From: an uncultured Clostridia bacterium
Lineage (GTDB): Bacteria; Bacillota; Clostridia; Lachnospirales; Lachnospiraceae
Direction of reading: 5' to 3'
Assembly (NCBI GenBank): GCA_946403295.1
Contig: CAMIZL010000004.1
Coordinates: 71,113-103,681 of the forward strand
Length of the DNA stretch: 32,569 bases
Shown one piece after another: positions 1-7,578 of this stretch (positions are counted from its first letter, which is position 1; each line of letters opens with the position of its first letter). Under the pieces are notes generated by a model. It saw only the letters and a program-made list of their open reading frames with translations, ran no database searches and was not told where the DNA came from. Position numbers and translations under genes: made by a program.

Positions 1-225
1 AAGGCGGGTCTCGAAGGACTTAAGGGACAGATCCCCGGACTTATTGACATCAAGGTAAATATCAAACCTCTCGGATCATCAAATTGTGATCTGATGCTTG
101 ATTCAACATTTAAGGATGAGGCGGCACTTAAGGAATATTCGACTCATCCTGCTCATGTCGAGGTCGCCAATACAAAGGTCAGACCTTTTACCGCAAGCCG
201 CGTTTGCATGGATTACGAGGTGTAA
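1..225 (+). CDS. Dabb (stress-responsive A/B barrel) domain protein, C-terminal part
   Basis: The gene runs in from the left edge; 74 codons and a TAA stop are visible. The fragment has the features of the Dabb ferredoxin-like barrel family: an IPGLIDIKV strand, then a D-L-M-L-D strand, a helix with FKDEAALKEYSTHPAHVEV, and a closing TASRVCMDYEV strand. The STHPAHVEV motif is typical of these roughly 95-105-residue proteins, so perhaps a quarter is missing. Family members are small dimeric cytosolic proteins, mostly of unknown function. A strong terminator follows within 15 bp, so this is the last gene of its unit. The family is fairly sure; the role cannot be stated. Confidence 0.75.
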   Translation, partial: KAGLEGLKGQIPGLIDIKVNIKPLGSSNCDLMLDSTFKDEAALKEYSTHPAHVEVANTKVRPFTASRVCMDYEV

Positions 226-236
226 AAATTGAGTAC

Positions 237-268
237 AAAAAAGACTTCCGTGAGGGAAGTCTTTTTTT
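237..268. terminator. Bidirectional rho-independent terminator
   Basis: A 9-bp perfect stem (AAGACTTCC with GGAAGTCTT, arms 241-249 and 255-263) with a 5-nt loop is flanked by an A run on the left and seven T on the right. It can stop the Dabb gene on the plus strand and the secreted-protein gene arriving on the minus strand. Confidence 0.9.
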
Positions 269-307
269 ATGTCAATGAAATTTCAGATCTGTTGCCGGGC
301 AAGATCT

Positions 308-1453
308 TTATTTGATCTCGAAATAAAGAGTCTTGCTCTCGGTACCGTAAACCTTCTTGCCGCTCACAGTCTTGTAAGGGATGATGTTTGCGTAATAGTT
401 ACCGATCTTCAGGTTCTTTACGGAAAGAGTTCTCTTCTTTGAACCCGATTGCTTGATGGTCTTGTCAATAATTCCGTTGACATCGTTGTTTCTGACGATC
501 CTGACTTCGTAACCTTCGGCACCTTTTGTCTTATTAACGCTGAATTTAGCCGTTGTGCCGTCAACCTTTACGGATACGGAAGGAGCGGAGGTTGCCTGCT
601 TGATCTTGGGACCTACGGCAAAAGTTCCTTTGTAGCCGCAGAAAATATTGTTATAGTCACTCTTTAAAGGAATATAACCCTGATCGATAACCTGTTCGGG
701 CATTGAGATCGTTCCGATCTGCTGAAAATCCCAGTTATAAATGATGTATTGGTCGTGTGACCAGTCTACTGCGTAATAGTATTTCTTTCCGTCCTTGGTT
801 GCGGGATAGATCAGTTGTTCTACATAAAAATCATATGTACCGTAGGGGTGAATAGCACGTTTATCGGTGCCGACAACGGTTAATCCCTCGTCAACGTTGA
901 TCGCTTTTTTGCTTTTTGTACCGTAAACTTCAACCGCATAATTCTTTTTTTCGACATTGGGAGCGGTTACGGAAACGGAATCTTGGAAATAAAAGGCGCT
1001 GTCTGTATATTCCGCTTCAATGGTGAGAGGAGCATTGGGATCCGTTAATGTAAGGCTTCCCTTGCCGGTAAATATGACGTTCCCGCCATAATAATCACCC
1101 CATGAAACGAGATAGCAGAGAGTATTCTTGCCGACGAGCTCGATCTTGAAGTCTTCGCCCATCATGTTTGTAGCGATACATAACGCATCAAAATTGGTGA
1201 GCGTAAGGGTATTGGTTTCCAGATCATATTTGGCATTTTTAACGGTAGAGGTCTTATAACCTGTGGCTTTACCGGCTAAAAGATAAGTCTCCGTTTTTGC
1301 CGAATCATTGGAAACTATTCTTAAAAATGCATATGAATCTACGTTCATATAGGGTCCCTTAGCGGATGCGGACGCACCTGTTGAGGGGATAAAAAGCAGT
1401 GCTGCAAACGCCGCTGCAGCGAGGGCAATAAAGATTTTTAAAGCCTTTTTCAT
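308..1453 (-). CDS. Secreted protein with beta-rich repeats and Fn3-like C-terminus
   Basis: 381 residues. A signal peptide is clear: MKKALKIF, an Ala/Leu-rich core, and an A-S-A-S-A cleavage region near residue 31; there is no lipobox, so the protein is probably released or surface-associated. Residues about 70-160 contain beta-strand repeats such as YDLETNTLTLTNF, IELVGKNTL and FTGKGSLTL, a pattern seen in clostridial surface proteins with beta-helix-like or carbohydrate-binding regions. The last 90 residues (from about 290) resemble a fibronectin type III module, with KGAEGYEVRIVR and a closing SKTLYFEIK strand. The start is set by AAAGGAGA at 1459-1466 ahead of ATG. It lies 119 bp downstream of the SGNH lipoprotein on the same strand. 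No catalytic motif is recognised; an adhesive or glycan-binding role is inference. Confidence 0.7.
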   Translation of the reverse strand: MKKALKIFIALAAAAFAALLFIPSTGASASAKGPYMNVDSYAFLRIVSNDSAKTETYLLAGKATGYKTSTVKNAKYDLETNTLTLTNFDALCIATNMMGEDFKIELVGKNTLCYLVSWGDYYGGNVIFTGKGSLTLTDPNAPLTIEAEYTDSAFYFQDSVSVTAPNVEKKNYAVEVYGTKSKKAINVDEGLTVVGTDKRAIHPYGTYDFYVEQLIYPATKDGKKYYYAVDWSHDQYIIYNWDFQQIGTISMPEQVIDQGYIPLKSDYNNIFCGYKGTFAVGPKIKQATSAPSVSVKVDGTTAKFSVNKTKGAEGYEVRIVRNNDVNGIIDKTIKQSGSKKRTLSVKNLKIGNYYANIIPYKTVSGKKVYGTESKTLYFEIK

Positions 1454-1572
1454 GTGAGTCTCCTTTGTTTGATGATTTTAGTCCCGTTGCGTGTTTTAAT
1501 ACCAAAAAACTTAACACAAATTACAATAATAAACACATTATACATTATTGGCTTCAAAAATGAAATGAATTT

Positions 1573-3090
1573 TTATCCGACATATCCGAGTGAGAGGATA
1601 GTAAAGGATTTGTCCTCGGAACCTTCGACCATTCTGATCTCGACCGTATGCGCCGCACTTTCTTCGGCATCGATAAGCGAGATGACATTGCAATTGTTCC
1701 AGCCGCCCGAACTCCATCCGTTGCAGGCTGCCACGGGGTTGCCGTCGACAAGTATCTCGGCCAATCCGAAAGCTTTTGAACTTGAGGTCTTATAGTTGAG
1801 GAGAAGCTTGCTGCATGTAAGCTTCATCGTAAAAGGAGCGTTTCCGCCGTCCTTGTCATGCATAAAGTTCAGGGAGAAAGCGCCTTTCCCCGTAAAGAAC
1901 ATGTTTTGAACAGATTTGTCGGTGAGCGTGAAGCTGCCGGCGTCGATCGAAACACCCTCGGGAAGTGAAGCGGGGTCGGAGGTTATAAGCGTTGTGTTCT
2001 CATAGGGAACTTTCTTTATTCCGTGTTCGGGGACATCGACTGCAGTTTCGGGGGCTTCTCTGTCAACAAGCCCGATGAGGTGCATGAGGCAGTCGCTCAT
2101 GATCTGATGTCCGTAGGTCTTCGGGTGATATTCGTCCGAGAAGAAGAGAGCGTCGTCGAGATGACCTTCCGCGTAGGGTTTGACGATGGCATCCTTTATG
2201 CTTACCATCGGAAGCTCGTAGATCTCACCCTCGGGGATATAGGTGGTCTGCATGTTCCATTTGTTTTTGAATACCGCAAAGAGCAGGATGACAGCGCAAT
2301 CGGGATTGTCGGTGAGTGCTCTGTGGATCATGCTCGAATATGCCTGTCCGCGGGTTGCTTCTCCGGAGTCGTTTACGGAGAACTCGATTATCAAAAGGTC
2401 GGGGGCTCCGCCGAGAAGTCCGACGATATCTCTGTTGTAGCGCATGATACCGAGTGACGAGGGCGTGCCCGAAAGGCCGGCGTTCACGAATTGCATGTTC
2501 TTCGCATCAGCGGGACAATAGTCTCGTTCAAGGGCGGAAGCAAATTTGTATGCGTAGCCCTCCTTGTTTACAACCGCGCCCGCGCCTTCCGTGACGGAAC
2601 CGCCGATAGCGGCAACACGGATCGTTTCGCCGGCGCGAGCCTTCCCGAGGACTTTCTTGAGACGATAATTGTTTCCGGTTGAAACGATCGATGCTTCAAC
2701 CATGTTGCTGTACCATTCCTCGTATTCTTCCTCACCGGGGATGATCTCGGGAAGTTCGGGAGCTGCTGCAGATGAAGCGTCAGGTTCGGACGCATCGGAA
2801 GCAGAAGCACTTGCGTCAGAGGCGGTTGAAGTATCGGAAGCTGAAGTGCTTGCGTCAGAGGCGGTTGAAGTATCGGAAGCAGAAGCGCTTGCGTCAGAGG
2901 CGGTTGAAGTATCGGTAGCGGAGGCGGTTGTGTCAGAACCTGCCGTAGCTGCGTTCTCCCCGCTTTTAACGGAAACGGGAGAATTATCGTTGCCGGCCTG
3001 ATCGTTACCGTTGCCGGAAGGTGATGAGCAACCCGTGATCATAAGCGTCAATATGAGTAAGATCGCGATAATACATGTTTTTTTGTTCAT
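1573..3090 (-). CDS. SGNH/GDSL-hydrolase lipoprotein with Ser/Thr/Ala/Asp-rich linker
   Basis: 505 residues. The N-terminus is a lipoprotein signal (LTLMITGC, lipid-modified Cys21). Residues about 30-110 are a low-complexity spacer of S, T, A and D built from 13-residue repeats, placing the enzyme away from the membrane. The SGNH core spans about 155-340: block I AAIGGSVTEG with nucleophile Ser165, block II near NAGLSGTP (203-210), block III EFSVND with Asn240, and block V SDEYHP with Asp319 and His322. A beta-rich domain fills 360-505, with AEILVDG and a Trp/Gly/Asn-rich loop. Family knowledge suggests an extracellular carbohydrate or acetyl esterase; the substrate is not visible. GAAAGGAG lies upstream of ATG. 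The gene starts 29 bp after the HD-GYP gene, so the two are probably co-transcribed. Confidence 0.85.
   Translation of the reverse strand: MNKKTCIIAILLILTLMITGCSSPSGNGNDQAGNDNSPVSVKSGENAATAGSDTTASATDTSTASDASASASDTSTASDASTSASDTSTASDASASASDASEPDASSAAAPELPEIIPGEEEYEEWYSNMVEASIVSTGNNYRLKKVLGKARAGETIRVAAIGGSVTEGAGAVVNKEGYAYKFASALERDYCPADAKNMQFVNAGLSGTPSSLGIMRYNRDIVGLLGGAPDLLIIEFSVNDSGEATRGQAYSSMIHRALTDNPDCAVILLFAVFKNKWNMQTTYIPEGEIYELPMVSIKDAIVKPYAEGHLDDALFFSDEYHPKTYGHQIMSDCLMHLIGLVDREAPETAVDVPEHGIKKVPYENTTLITSDPASLPEGVSIDAGSFTLTDKSVQNMFFTGKGAFSLNFMHDKDGGNAPFTMKLTCSKLLLNYKTSSSKAFGLAEILVDGNPVAACNGWSSGGWNNCNVISLIDAEESAAHTVEIRMVEGSEDKSFTILSLGYVG
2813..2929. repeat. 39-bp tandem repeat coding the lipoprotein linker
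   Basis: Three consecutive 39-bp units start at 2813, 2852 and 2891, each opening with GCGTCAGAGGCGGTTGAAGT, with a partial copy on each side. The unit is 13 codons, so copy-number change keeps the frame and only changes the length of the Ser/Ala/Asp/Thr spacer. Confidence 0.85.
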
Positions 3091-3119
3091 TTATAGCTCC
3101 TTTCAAAAGCAGTAATGAT

Positions 3120-4814
3120 TTATCTGTCGATGCCCGAATAGTATTCCTCGAGATGAGGTTTCGCCGCTTCGTAGCAATTTTTGAGATCGGGGTCGAAGTG
3201 CTTGCCCATGCCTTCCGTAATGATCTTGTCGGCGGCTTCGAATGACATGCTTTCTTTATATACACGTTTGCTCACGAGAGCGTCATAAACATCGGCGATG
3301 GCCATGATGCGGGCTTCGAGCGGGATAGATTCGCCCGAAAGACCCTCGGGATATCCGGTGCCGTCCCAACGTTCATGATGATAATGGGCAATATTTTCGG
3401 CAACGGTCTTGAATCCTTCGTTATCCGTAACCTTAAGGATCTCGTGAACTATCTTGGCGCCTTCTGCCGCATGGGTCTTCATGACAGCGAATTCCTCGTC
3501 GGTGAATCGACCGGGCTTGCGAAGAATGGCGTCATCTACGGCGATCTTGCCGAGGTCATGCATTGGAGCGGCTTTTATGACATTCGAACAAAAATCGTCG
3601 GAAAGATCGAAGCGGTTGTCTTTCTTCATTTCGTTGATCAGCAGGCGAACGCATTCACTTGTTCTTTTGATATGACCGCCGGTGGAATTGTCACGGCTTT
3701 CAACCATGGTCGCCATCGAAAGGATCAGGTTGTTGTGCATTTCCACGATGTGAAGCGTCTTTTCGTCGACTTCGCGCTGAAGGTCGGCGTTGTAGTTGTT
3801 TATCAGGGCAATGTATTTGCGATGCTTTGTTTCGTCGACTGCCGTGATCTGCCAGCCGTGTTTACGTACGCCGCCGCGGAGACGGCTGATGTGTATCCGG
3901 AAGAATCTTTCGTCGTCACCTTCTCCCGTTTCAAAGGAGATGGAAGATCTGCCGTTCTGCTCATAATCGTCGATCCAGTTATCAACGGTATTTTTGACAT
4001 CGCTGTCAGCGAAAGGCTTGTCGATCGCCTGATCCTTGAGAGAAGGGAAGAATTCCTTGGCAGCCTGATTGCTTCCGAGATAAAGCCGCTCGTTGTCGAG
4101 CAGGATGACGCCTGTACCGGTTCCCTTGATCATGGCATGTGCGGCGGTCTCTTCAACGTCGTAGAGCCTGAGCCTGTCGGAGATCAGAAGGAACACAAAA
4201 AGCGCGATCGTGTAACCGGCATTGACAAGCTCTATCTGAATTCCGAAACGCTTGTTGAAGAGGTAGCTTATAAGGCATATGAGCTGCGGGATATAGAGAA
4301 GTCGAAGCATGTGGTTTGATACTTTTTTCTTCTTAAGTCCCGTATAAATGATCGCAACGAACGATGCGATGGCATAGGCGATGATGCTGATAACAAAGAC
4401 GGTATGAAGGGGACCGTAAGTTTTTTCAAAGACGGGAACGCCGTCAACAATGGAGAAAGTGATATGTCTGTAGAACAAAGAGCCTTCCCCGGCGGTCACG
4501 ACGAACGTATAGAGCAGCGTGCAATGCGCGAAGATCGCGGCACGTACGAGCCTTGATACCTTGAGCTCGCAAAGATCGAAGATACTGTTAATGATGAAAA
4601 AGCTCAGATAACATCCTCCGATGTAGCTGATGCGTGTCGCCATCAGCGCACCTTCGAGTGATTCGCTCATGGACATGAGAAGCGCACCGGTGTTGGTGAT
4701 CGGGATGAGGATGAAAATGATCGTTATGTATGTGTTGTAGCTCTTGTGCCATTTGAACATGTATATGATGGTCAGGAGCACGGATATGAGAAGTGTGACT
4801 ATATAGTAAATCAT
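3120..4814 (-). CDS. Membrane HD-GYP cyclic-di-GMP phosphodiesterase with PAS-like sensor
   Basis: 564 residues. Residues 1-215 hold about seven hydrophobic segments like the 7TM sensor region found ahead of some histidine kinases. A PAS-like domain follows (about 225-330: MIKGTGTGVILLDNERL to WQITAVDETKHRK), then a helical linker. The HD-GYP domain covers about 365-555: MATMVESRDNSTGGHIKRT, the HD pair His419-Asp420 in PMHDLGKI, HYHHERWDGTGYPEGL with the GYP residues at 487-489, and IADVYDAL. All hallmark residues are present, so active hydrolysis of c-di-GMP to pGpG or GMP is expected. The ribosome site (AGGGA) is modest. Upstream is the 37-bp repeat region shared with citrate synthase; downstream is the SGNH lipoprotein, so signal-controlled surface functions are plausible but inferred. 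Confidence 0.92.
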   Translation of the reverse strand: MIYYIVTLLISVLLTIIYMFKWHKSYNTYITIIFILIPITNTGALLMSMSESLEGALMATRISYIGGCYLSFFIINSIFDLCELKVSRLVRAAIFAHCTLLYTFVVTAGEGSLFYRHITFSIVDGVPVFEKTYGPLHTVFVISIIAYAIASFVAIIYTGLKKKKVSNHMLRLLYIPQLICLISYLFNKRFGIQIELVNAGYTIALFVFLLISDRLRLYDVEETAAHAMIKGTGTGVILLDNERLYLGSNQAAKEFFPSLKDQAIDKPFADSDVKNTVDNWIDDYEQNGRSSISFETGEGDDERFFRIHISRLRGGVRKHGWQITAVDETKHRKYIALINNYNADLQREVDEKTLHIVEMHNNLILSMATMVESRDNSTGGHIKRTSECVRLLINEMKKDNRFDLSDDFCSNVIKAAPMHDLGKIAVDDAILRKPGRFTDEEFAVMKTHAAEGAKIVHEILKVTDNEGFKTVAENIAHYHHERWDGTGYPEGLSGESIPLEARIMAIADVYDALVSKRVYKESMSFEAADKIITEGMGKHFDPDLKNCYEAAKPHLEEYYSGIDR

Positions 4815-4863
4815 GTTGTATCCCTGTGGTTGTATGATGGTCTGCTATGCGGCGGGGAAACAA

Positions 4864-4974
4864 AAATGCCGCGTGCGGTCAAAGTTCACATCTAAACGAA
4901 AAATGCAGTGTGCGGTCAAAGTTTATATCCAAACGGAAAATGCCGCGTGTGAATAGAGTTTACACCCAAACAAA
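4864..4974. repeat. Three imperfect 37-bp tandem repeats in a divergent intergenic region
   Basis: Units at 4864-4900, 4901-4937 and 4938-4974 have no spacers. Each starts AAATGC, continues with a GTGCGGTCAAAG-like block (diverged in unit 3), then GTTYAYAYCYAAAC, which has GTTT/AAAC ends. The unit is not a multiple of three and lies between the divergent starts at 4814 and 5198, so a regulatory or structural role is more likely than coding. The remainder of 4815-5197 holds a candidate promoter and a hairpin; I see no gene there. Confidence 0.8.
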
Positions 4975-5028
4975 AGTAAATACAAGGAAAGCAATTTTTC
5001 TGCAGGGGAACGTTTACAAAATGTTAAT

Positions 5029-5058
5029 TTGCTCAAATCGCGGGTTACATGGTAAAAT
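5029..5058 (+). promoter_or_regulatory. Candidate promoter of the citrate synthase operon
   Basis: TTGCTC (5029-5034) and TAAAAT (5053-5058) are 18 bp apart, about 55 bp downstream of the 37-bp repeats and 140 bp before the ATG. The match is moderate, and other AT-rich boxes lie nearby (TATATA around 5072). Confidence 0.45.
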
Positions 5059-5081
5059 TTTTGCATTAAACTATATACGTC

Positions 5082-5100
5082 ATCGGCGCTTGCCGCCGAT
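5082..5100 (+). other. Hairpin in the citrate synthase leader
   Basis: ATCGGCG and CGCCGAT form a perfect 7-bp stem around a 5-nt loop. No U tract follows, so it is not a terminator; it could affect mRNA stability or be a protein site. Confidence 0.5.
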
Positions 5101-5197
5101 AGGTTCGTGGGGATTAAAAGTGCAGAACACCGCATAACAACGCGCACAAAAGGGTAGGGTTGGTTGACTGTCTTCATACTTTCCGGGGAGGGCTTCT

Positions 5198-6547
5198 ATG
5201 TATAAGATCGACAAATACGCTGAAAAACAGGCAGAGATGTGCACGAGAAGCGGAAGCATCGAGCCAGAGCTTTACAACAGATACGGGGTTAAAAGGGGAC
5301 TCAGGGACCTTAACGGACAGGGTGTCGTCACGGGTCTTACAAATATTTCGAAGATAACATCTTTCAGGGATGTTAACGGTGAGCTTGTGCCGTGCGACGG
5401 CGAGCTTCTTTATCGTGGCTATGATGTGTGCGACCTCATAAACGGTGCCGCAGGCAAAGACATGATCTACGAGGAAGGTGCGTATCTACTGCTTTTCGGT
5501 GAGCTGCCGACGAAAGAGCAGCTTCAGGAATTCCATGATGTTATCGCGCGAGGCATGACATTGCCGTCCAATTTCACACGTGACGTTATCATGAAGGCGC
5601 CCGACTCCGATATCATGTGCACGATGACCAAGAGCATCCTCACGCTCGCGAGCTACGACGAGCGCAAGAACGATCTCGATATCCCGAACGTTCTGAGACA
5701 GAGCATCAGGCTCATCGGCAATTTCCCCATGCTTGCCGCATACAGTTTCCATGCTTATAACTATTATAAGAATTGCGACAGCATGTTCGTTCACAGACCG
5801 GATCCGTCGCTTTCGCTGACACAGAATTTCCTCAGGCTTTTGCGACCCGATATGAAATTTACAGAGATCGAGGCAAGGACGCTCGATGTTGCGTTCCTGC
5901 TGCATATGGAGCACGGCGGAGGTAACAATTCGACATTCACGACGCGCGTGGTGACCTCGTCGGGGTCCGATACATATTCGGCGATAGCGGCAGCCATGTG
6001 TTCGCTAAAGGGCAGCAGGCACGGAGGCGCAAACCTCATGGTCATGCAGATGATGGACGACATCCGAAAGAATGTCGGCGATACCGATGATGAAGAAGAG
6101 GTTGAGAACTACCTGACGAAGATCGTCCGTAAGGAAGCCTTCGACAGGAAGGGTCTCATATACGGAATGGGTCATGCCGTATATTCGCTTTCGGATCCGC
6201 GTGAGCGAGTGTTCAGGAGCTATGTTGAGAGTCTTGCCGGCGAGAAGGGCAGAGAAAAGGACCTGAGGCTCTATGAGTCGATCGAAAAGCTCGCGCCGCA
6301 GATCATCGCGCGTGAGAGAAAGATCTACAAGGGTGTCAGCCCCAACGTCGATTTCTACAGCGGTTTCGTTTATGAGATGATGGGCATCCCGAGGGAGCTT
6401 TACACTCCGATATTCTCGGTTGCGAGGATCGTGGGGTGGAGCGCCCACAGGATCGAAGAGCTTGTCGCCAACAACAAGATCATCCGTCCCGCATACAAGA
6501 GCCTGATCGAAAACAAGAGAGCGTACGTGGGGATCGAAGACAGATAA
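5198..6547 (+). CDS. gltA: Citrate synthase
   Basis: 449 residues, a normal length for the longer bacterial and clostridial forms. It condenses acetyl-CoA with oxaloacetate to citrate in the cytosol, the entry to the oxidative TCA branch that supplies 2-oxoglutarate for glutamate synthesis in anaerobes. The catalytic residues are visible: His275 in SRHGGAN, His326 in GMGHAVY and Asp385 in NVDFYSG, plus the conserved LLHMEHGGGNNSTF segment (His239). GGGGAGGG at 5186-5193 fixes the ATG. pgeF follows after 16 bp, so they probably share a transcript. No aconitase or isocitrate dehydrogenase gene is in the window. The family is certain; the symbol follows common usage, and clostridial homologues may be named differently. 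Confidence 0.95.
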   Translation: MYKIDKYAEKQAEMCTRSGSIEPELYNRYGVKRGLRDLNGQGVVTGLTNISKITSFRDVNGELVPCDGELLYRGYDVCDLINGAAGKDMIYEEGAYLLLFGELPTKEQLQEFHDVIARGMTLPSNFTRDVIMKAPDSDIMCTMTKSILTLASYDERKNDLDIPNVLRQSIRLIGNFPMLAAYSFHAYNYYKNCDSMFVHRPDPSLSLTQNFLRLLRPDMKFTEIEARTLDVAFLLHMEHGGGNNSTFTTRVVTSSGSDTYSAIAAAMCSLKGSRHGGANLMVMQMMDDIRKNVGDTDDEEEVENYLTKIVRKEAFDRKGLIYGMGHAVYSLSDPRERVFRSYVESLAGEKGREKDLRLYESIEKLAPQIIARERKIYKGVSPNVDFYSGFVYEMMGIPRELYTPIFSVARIVGWSAHRIEELVANNKIIRPAYKSLIENKRAYVGIEDR

Positions 6548-6563
6548 AGAAGGATATCCCGAG

Positions 6564-7409
6564 ATGATAAAGAAAGATATTGAAGAAACTACAATCTACA
6601 GGAAGGCCGGGGATGTCGGCCTTCTTGAATATAAAGCCTTAAACGTATTCGACGGGATCGTTAATGCGTTCTCGACACGCGAAGGAGGCGTGAGCGAGGG
6701 GCAATATGCGACCATGAATTTCAGCGTAACGATGGGCGACGATCCTGAGAGGGTTGCCGAGAATTTCAGGATATTCGGGCATGCGATAGGGGTTGATCCA
6801 CAAGACATGGTATATGCCGATCAAAAGCATACGGATCATGTGATGGTCGTAGGGTCCGAACACAAAGGAATGGGCGTGACACGCCCGAGAGGATTTAAGG
6901 CTGTGGACGGCCTTGTTACGAATGAGCGGGGAGTGTGCCTTGTTACGTCATATGCGGACTGCGTTCCCCTCTATTTCTACGACCCCGTGCATAACGCGAT
7001 CGGACTCACACATTCGGGCTGGAGAGGCACCGTAGCGAAGATCGCCGCGAAAACGATCGGACTGATGCATGAGATGTACGGCACCGCTGCGGGGGATCTT
7101 GTCTGCTGTATCGGACCGTGTATCGGCAAGGAGTGCTACGAGGTGAGTGAGGATGTCGCAAAGGAATTCTCGGCGGCATATACGAAAGAGCAATACGAAC
7201 GCATATGTGAACCGAGAGAAGAGGCGGGGAAATATCTTGTCGACCTTCCGCAAGCCAACCGCGAGCAGTTTATCGAATGCGGCGTCCCTTCGGGAAATAT
7301 CCGGATGCCCGATCTTTGTACGGCATGTAACTGCGGTCTGCTTCATTCGCACCGTGCGACGGGCGGAAAACGCGGCGGGAATTGCGCATTTTTGATGATA
7401 AAGAAATGA
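6564..7409 (+). CDS. pgeF: Laccase-domain purine nucleoside phosphorylase / peptidoglycan editing factor (YlmD/YfiH family)
   Basis: 281 residues covering the whole single-domain family. The metal and active-site motifs are present: QKHTDHV (His89, His92), YADCVP (Cys133) and THSGWRGT (His150), followed by CIGPCIGKECYEV and the C-terminal HRATGGKRGGNCAFL. Family members were long called multicopper polyphenol oxidases; better-studied relatives are zinc enzymes that act on purine nucleosides, and the E. coli member is linked to peptidoglycan editing. AGAAGGA ahead of the ATG supports the start, 16 bp after citrate synthase. Which reaction applies here cannot be read from sequence. Confidence 0.88.
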   Translation: MIKKDIEETTIYRKAGDVGLLEYKALNVFDGIVNAFSTREGGVSEGQYATMNFSVTMGDDPERVAENFRIFGHAIGVDPQDMVYADQKHTDHVMVVGSEHKGMGVTRPRGFKAVDGLVTNERGVCLVTSYADCVPLYFYDPVHNAIGLTHSGWRGTVAKIAAKTIGLMHEMYGTAAGDLVCCIGPCIGKECYEVSEDVAKEFSAAYTKEQYERICEPREEAGKYLVDLPQANREQFIECGVPSGNIRMPDLCTACNCGLLHSHRATGGKRGGNCAFLMIKK

Positions 7410-7491
7410 TCGTTTCGTAGAATAATGTACATACGGGCATTTATCGGAGCGGGGCTTTTTGTAAGGAGCCTACTACTCGAGTTGAGTGTTT

Positions 7492-7564
7492 GGCCTGAAG
7501 GCCTTGATCATTCCCTTCGGGAATCGAAGAGGCGAGGAATCAGATGCGGTTAAAAACCGCATCT
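7492..7564 (+). other. Three consecutive hairpins in the glpK leader
   Basis: Hairpin 1 is GGCC-TGAA-GGCC (7492-7503). Hairpin 2 is ATTCCC/GGGAAT around a C(TTCG)G turn (7510-7524). Hairpin 3 is a perfect 10-bp stem, AGATGCGGTT and AACCGCATCT (7542-7551 and 7555-7564), ending 3 bases before the ribosome site AGAGGAG. None is followed by a U tract. The rest of 7410-7578 shows no gene. The array could tune translation or stability of glpK mRNA. Confidence 0.65.
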
Positions 7565-7578
7565 AAAGAGGAGTGTTT

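Noticed and set aside
3375-4319. 314-codon frame antisense to the HD-GYP gene
   Set aside because: It is a shadow of a strongly conserved gene on the other strand and has no recognisable domain.
4864-4974. Possible CRISPR-like array
   Set aside because: The 37-bp units are directly adjacent with no unique spacers and no cas genes are present.
4847-5137. 96-codon plus-strand frame across the 37-bp repeats
   Set aside because: No ribosome site, repeat period not a codon multiple, basic random-like composition; treated as intergenic.
7542-7564. Hairpin before glpK as a terminator
   Set aside because: No U tract follows, and a strong ribosome site comes 3 bases later.
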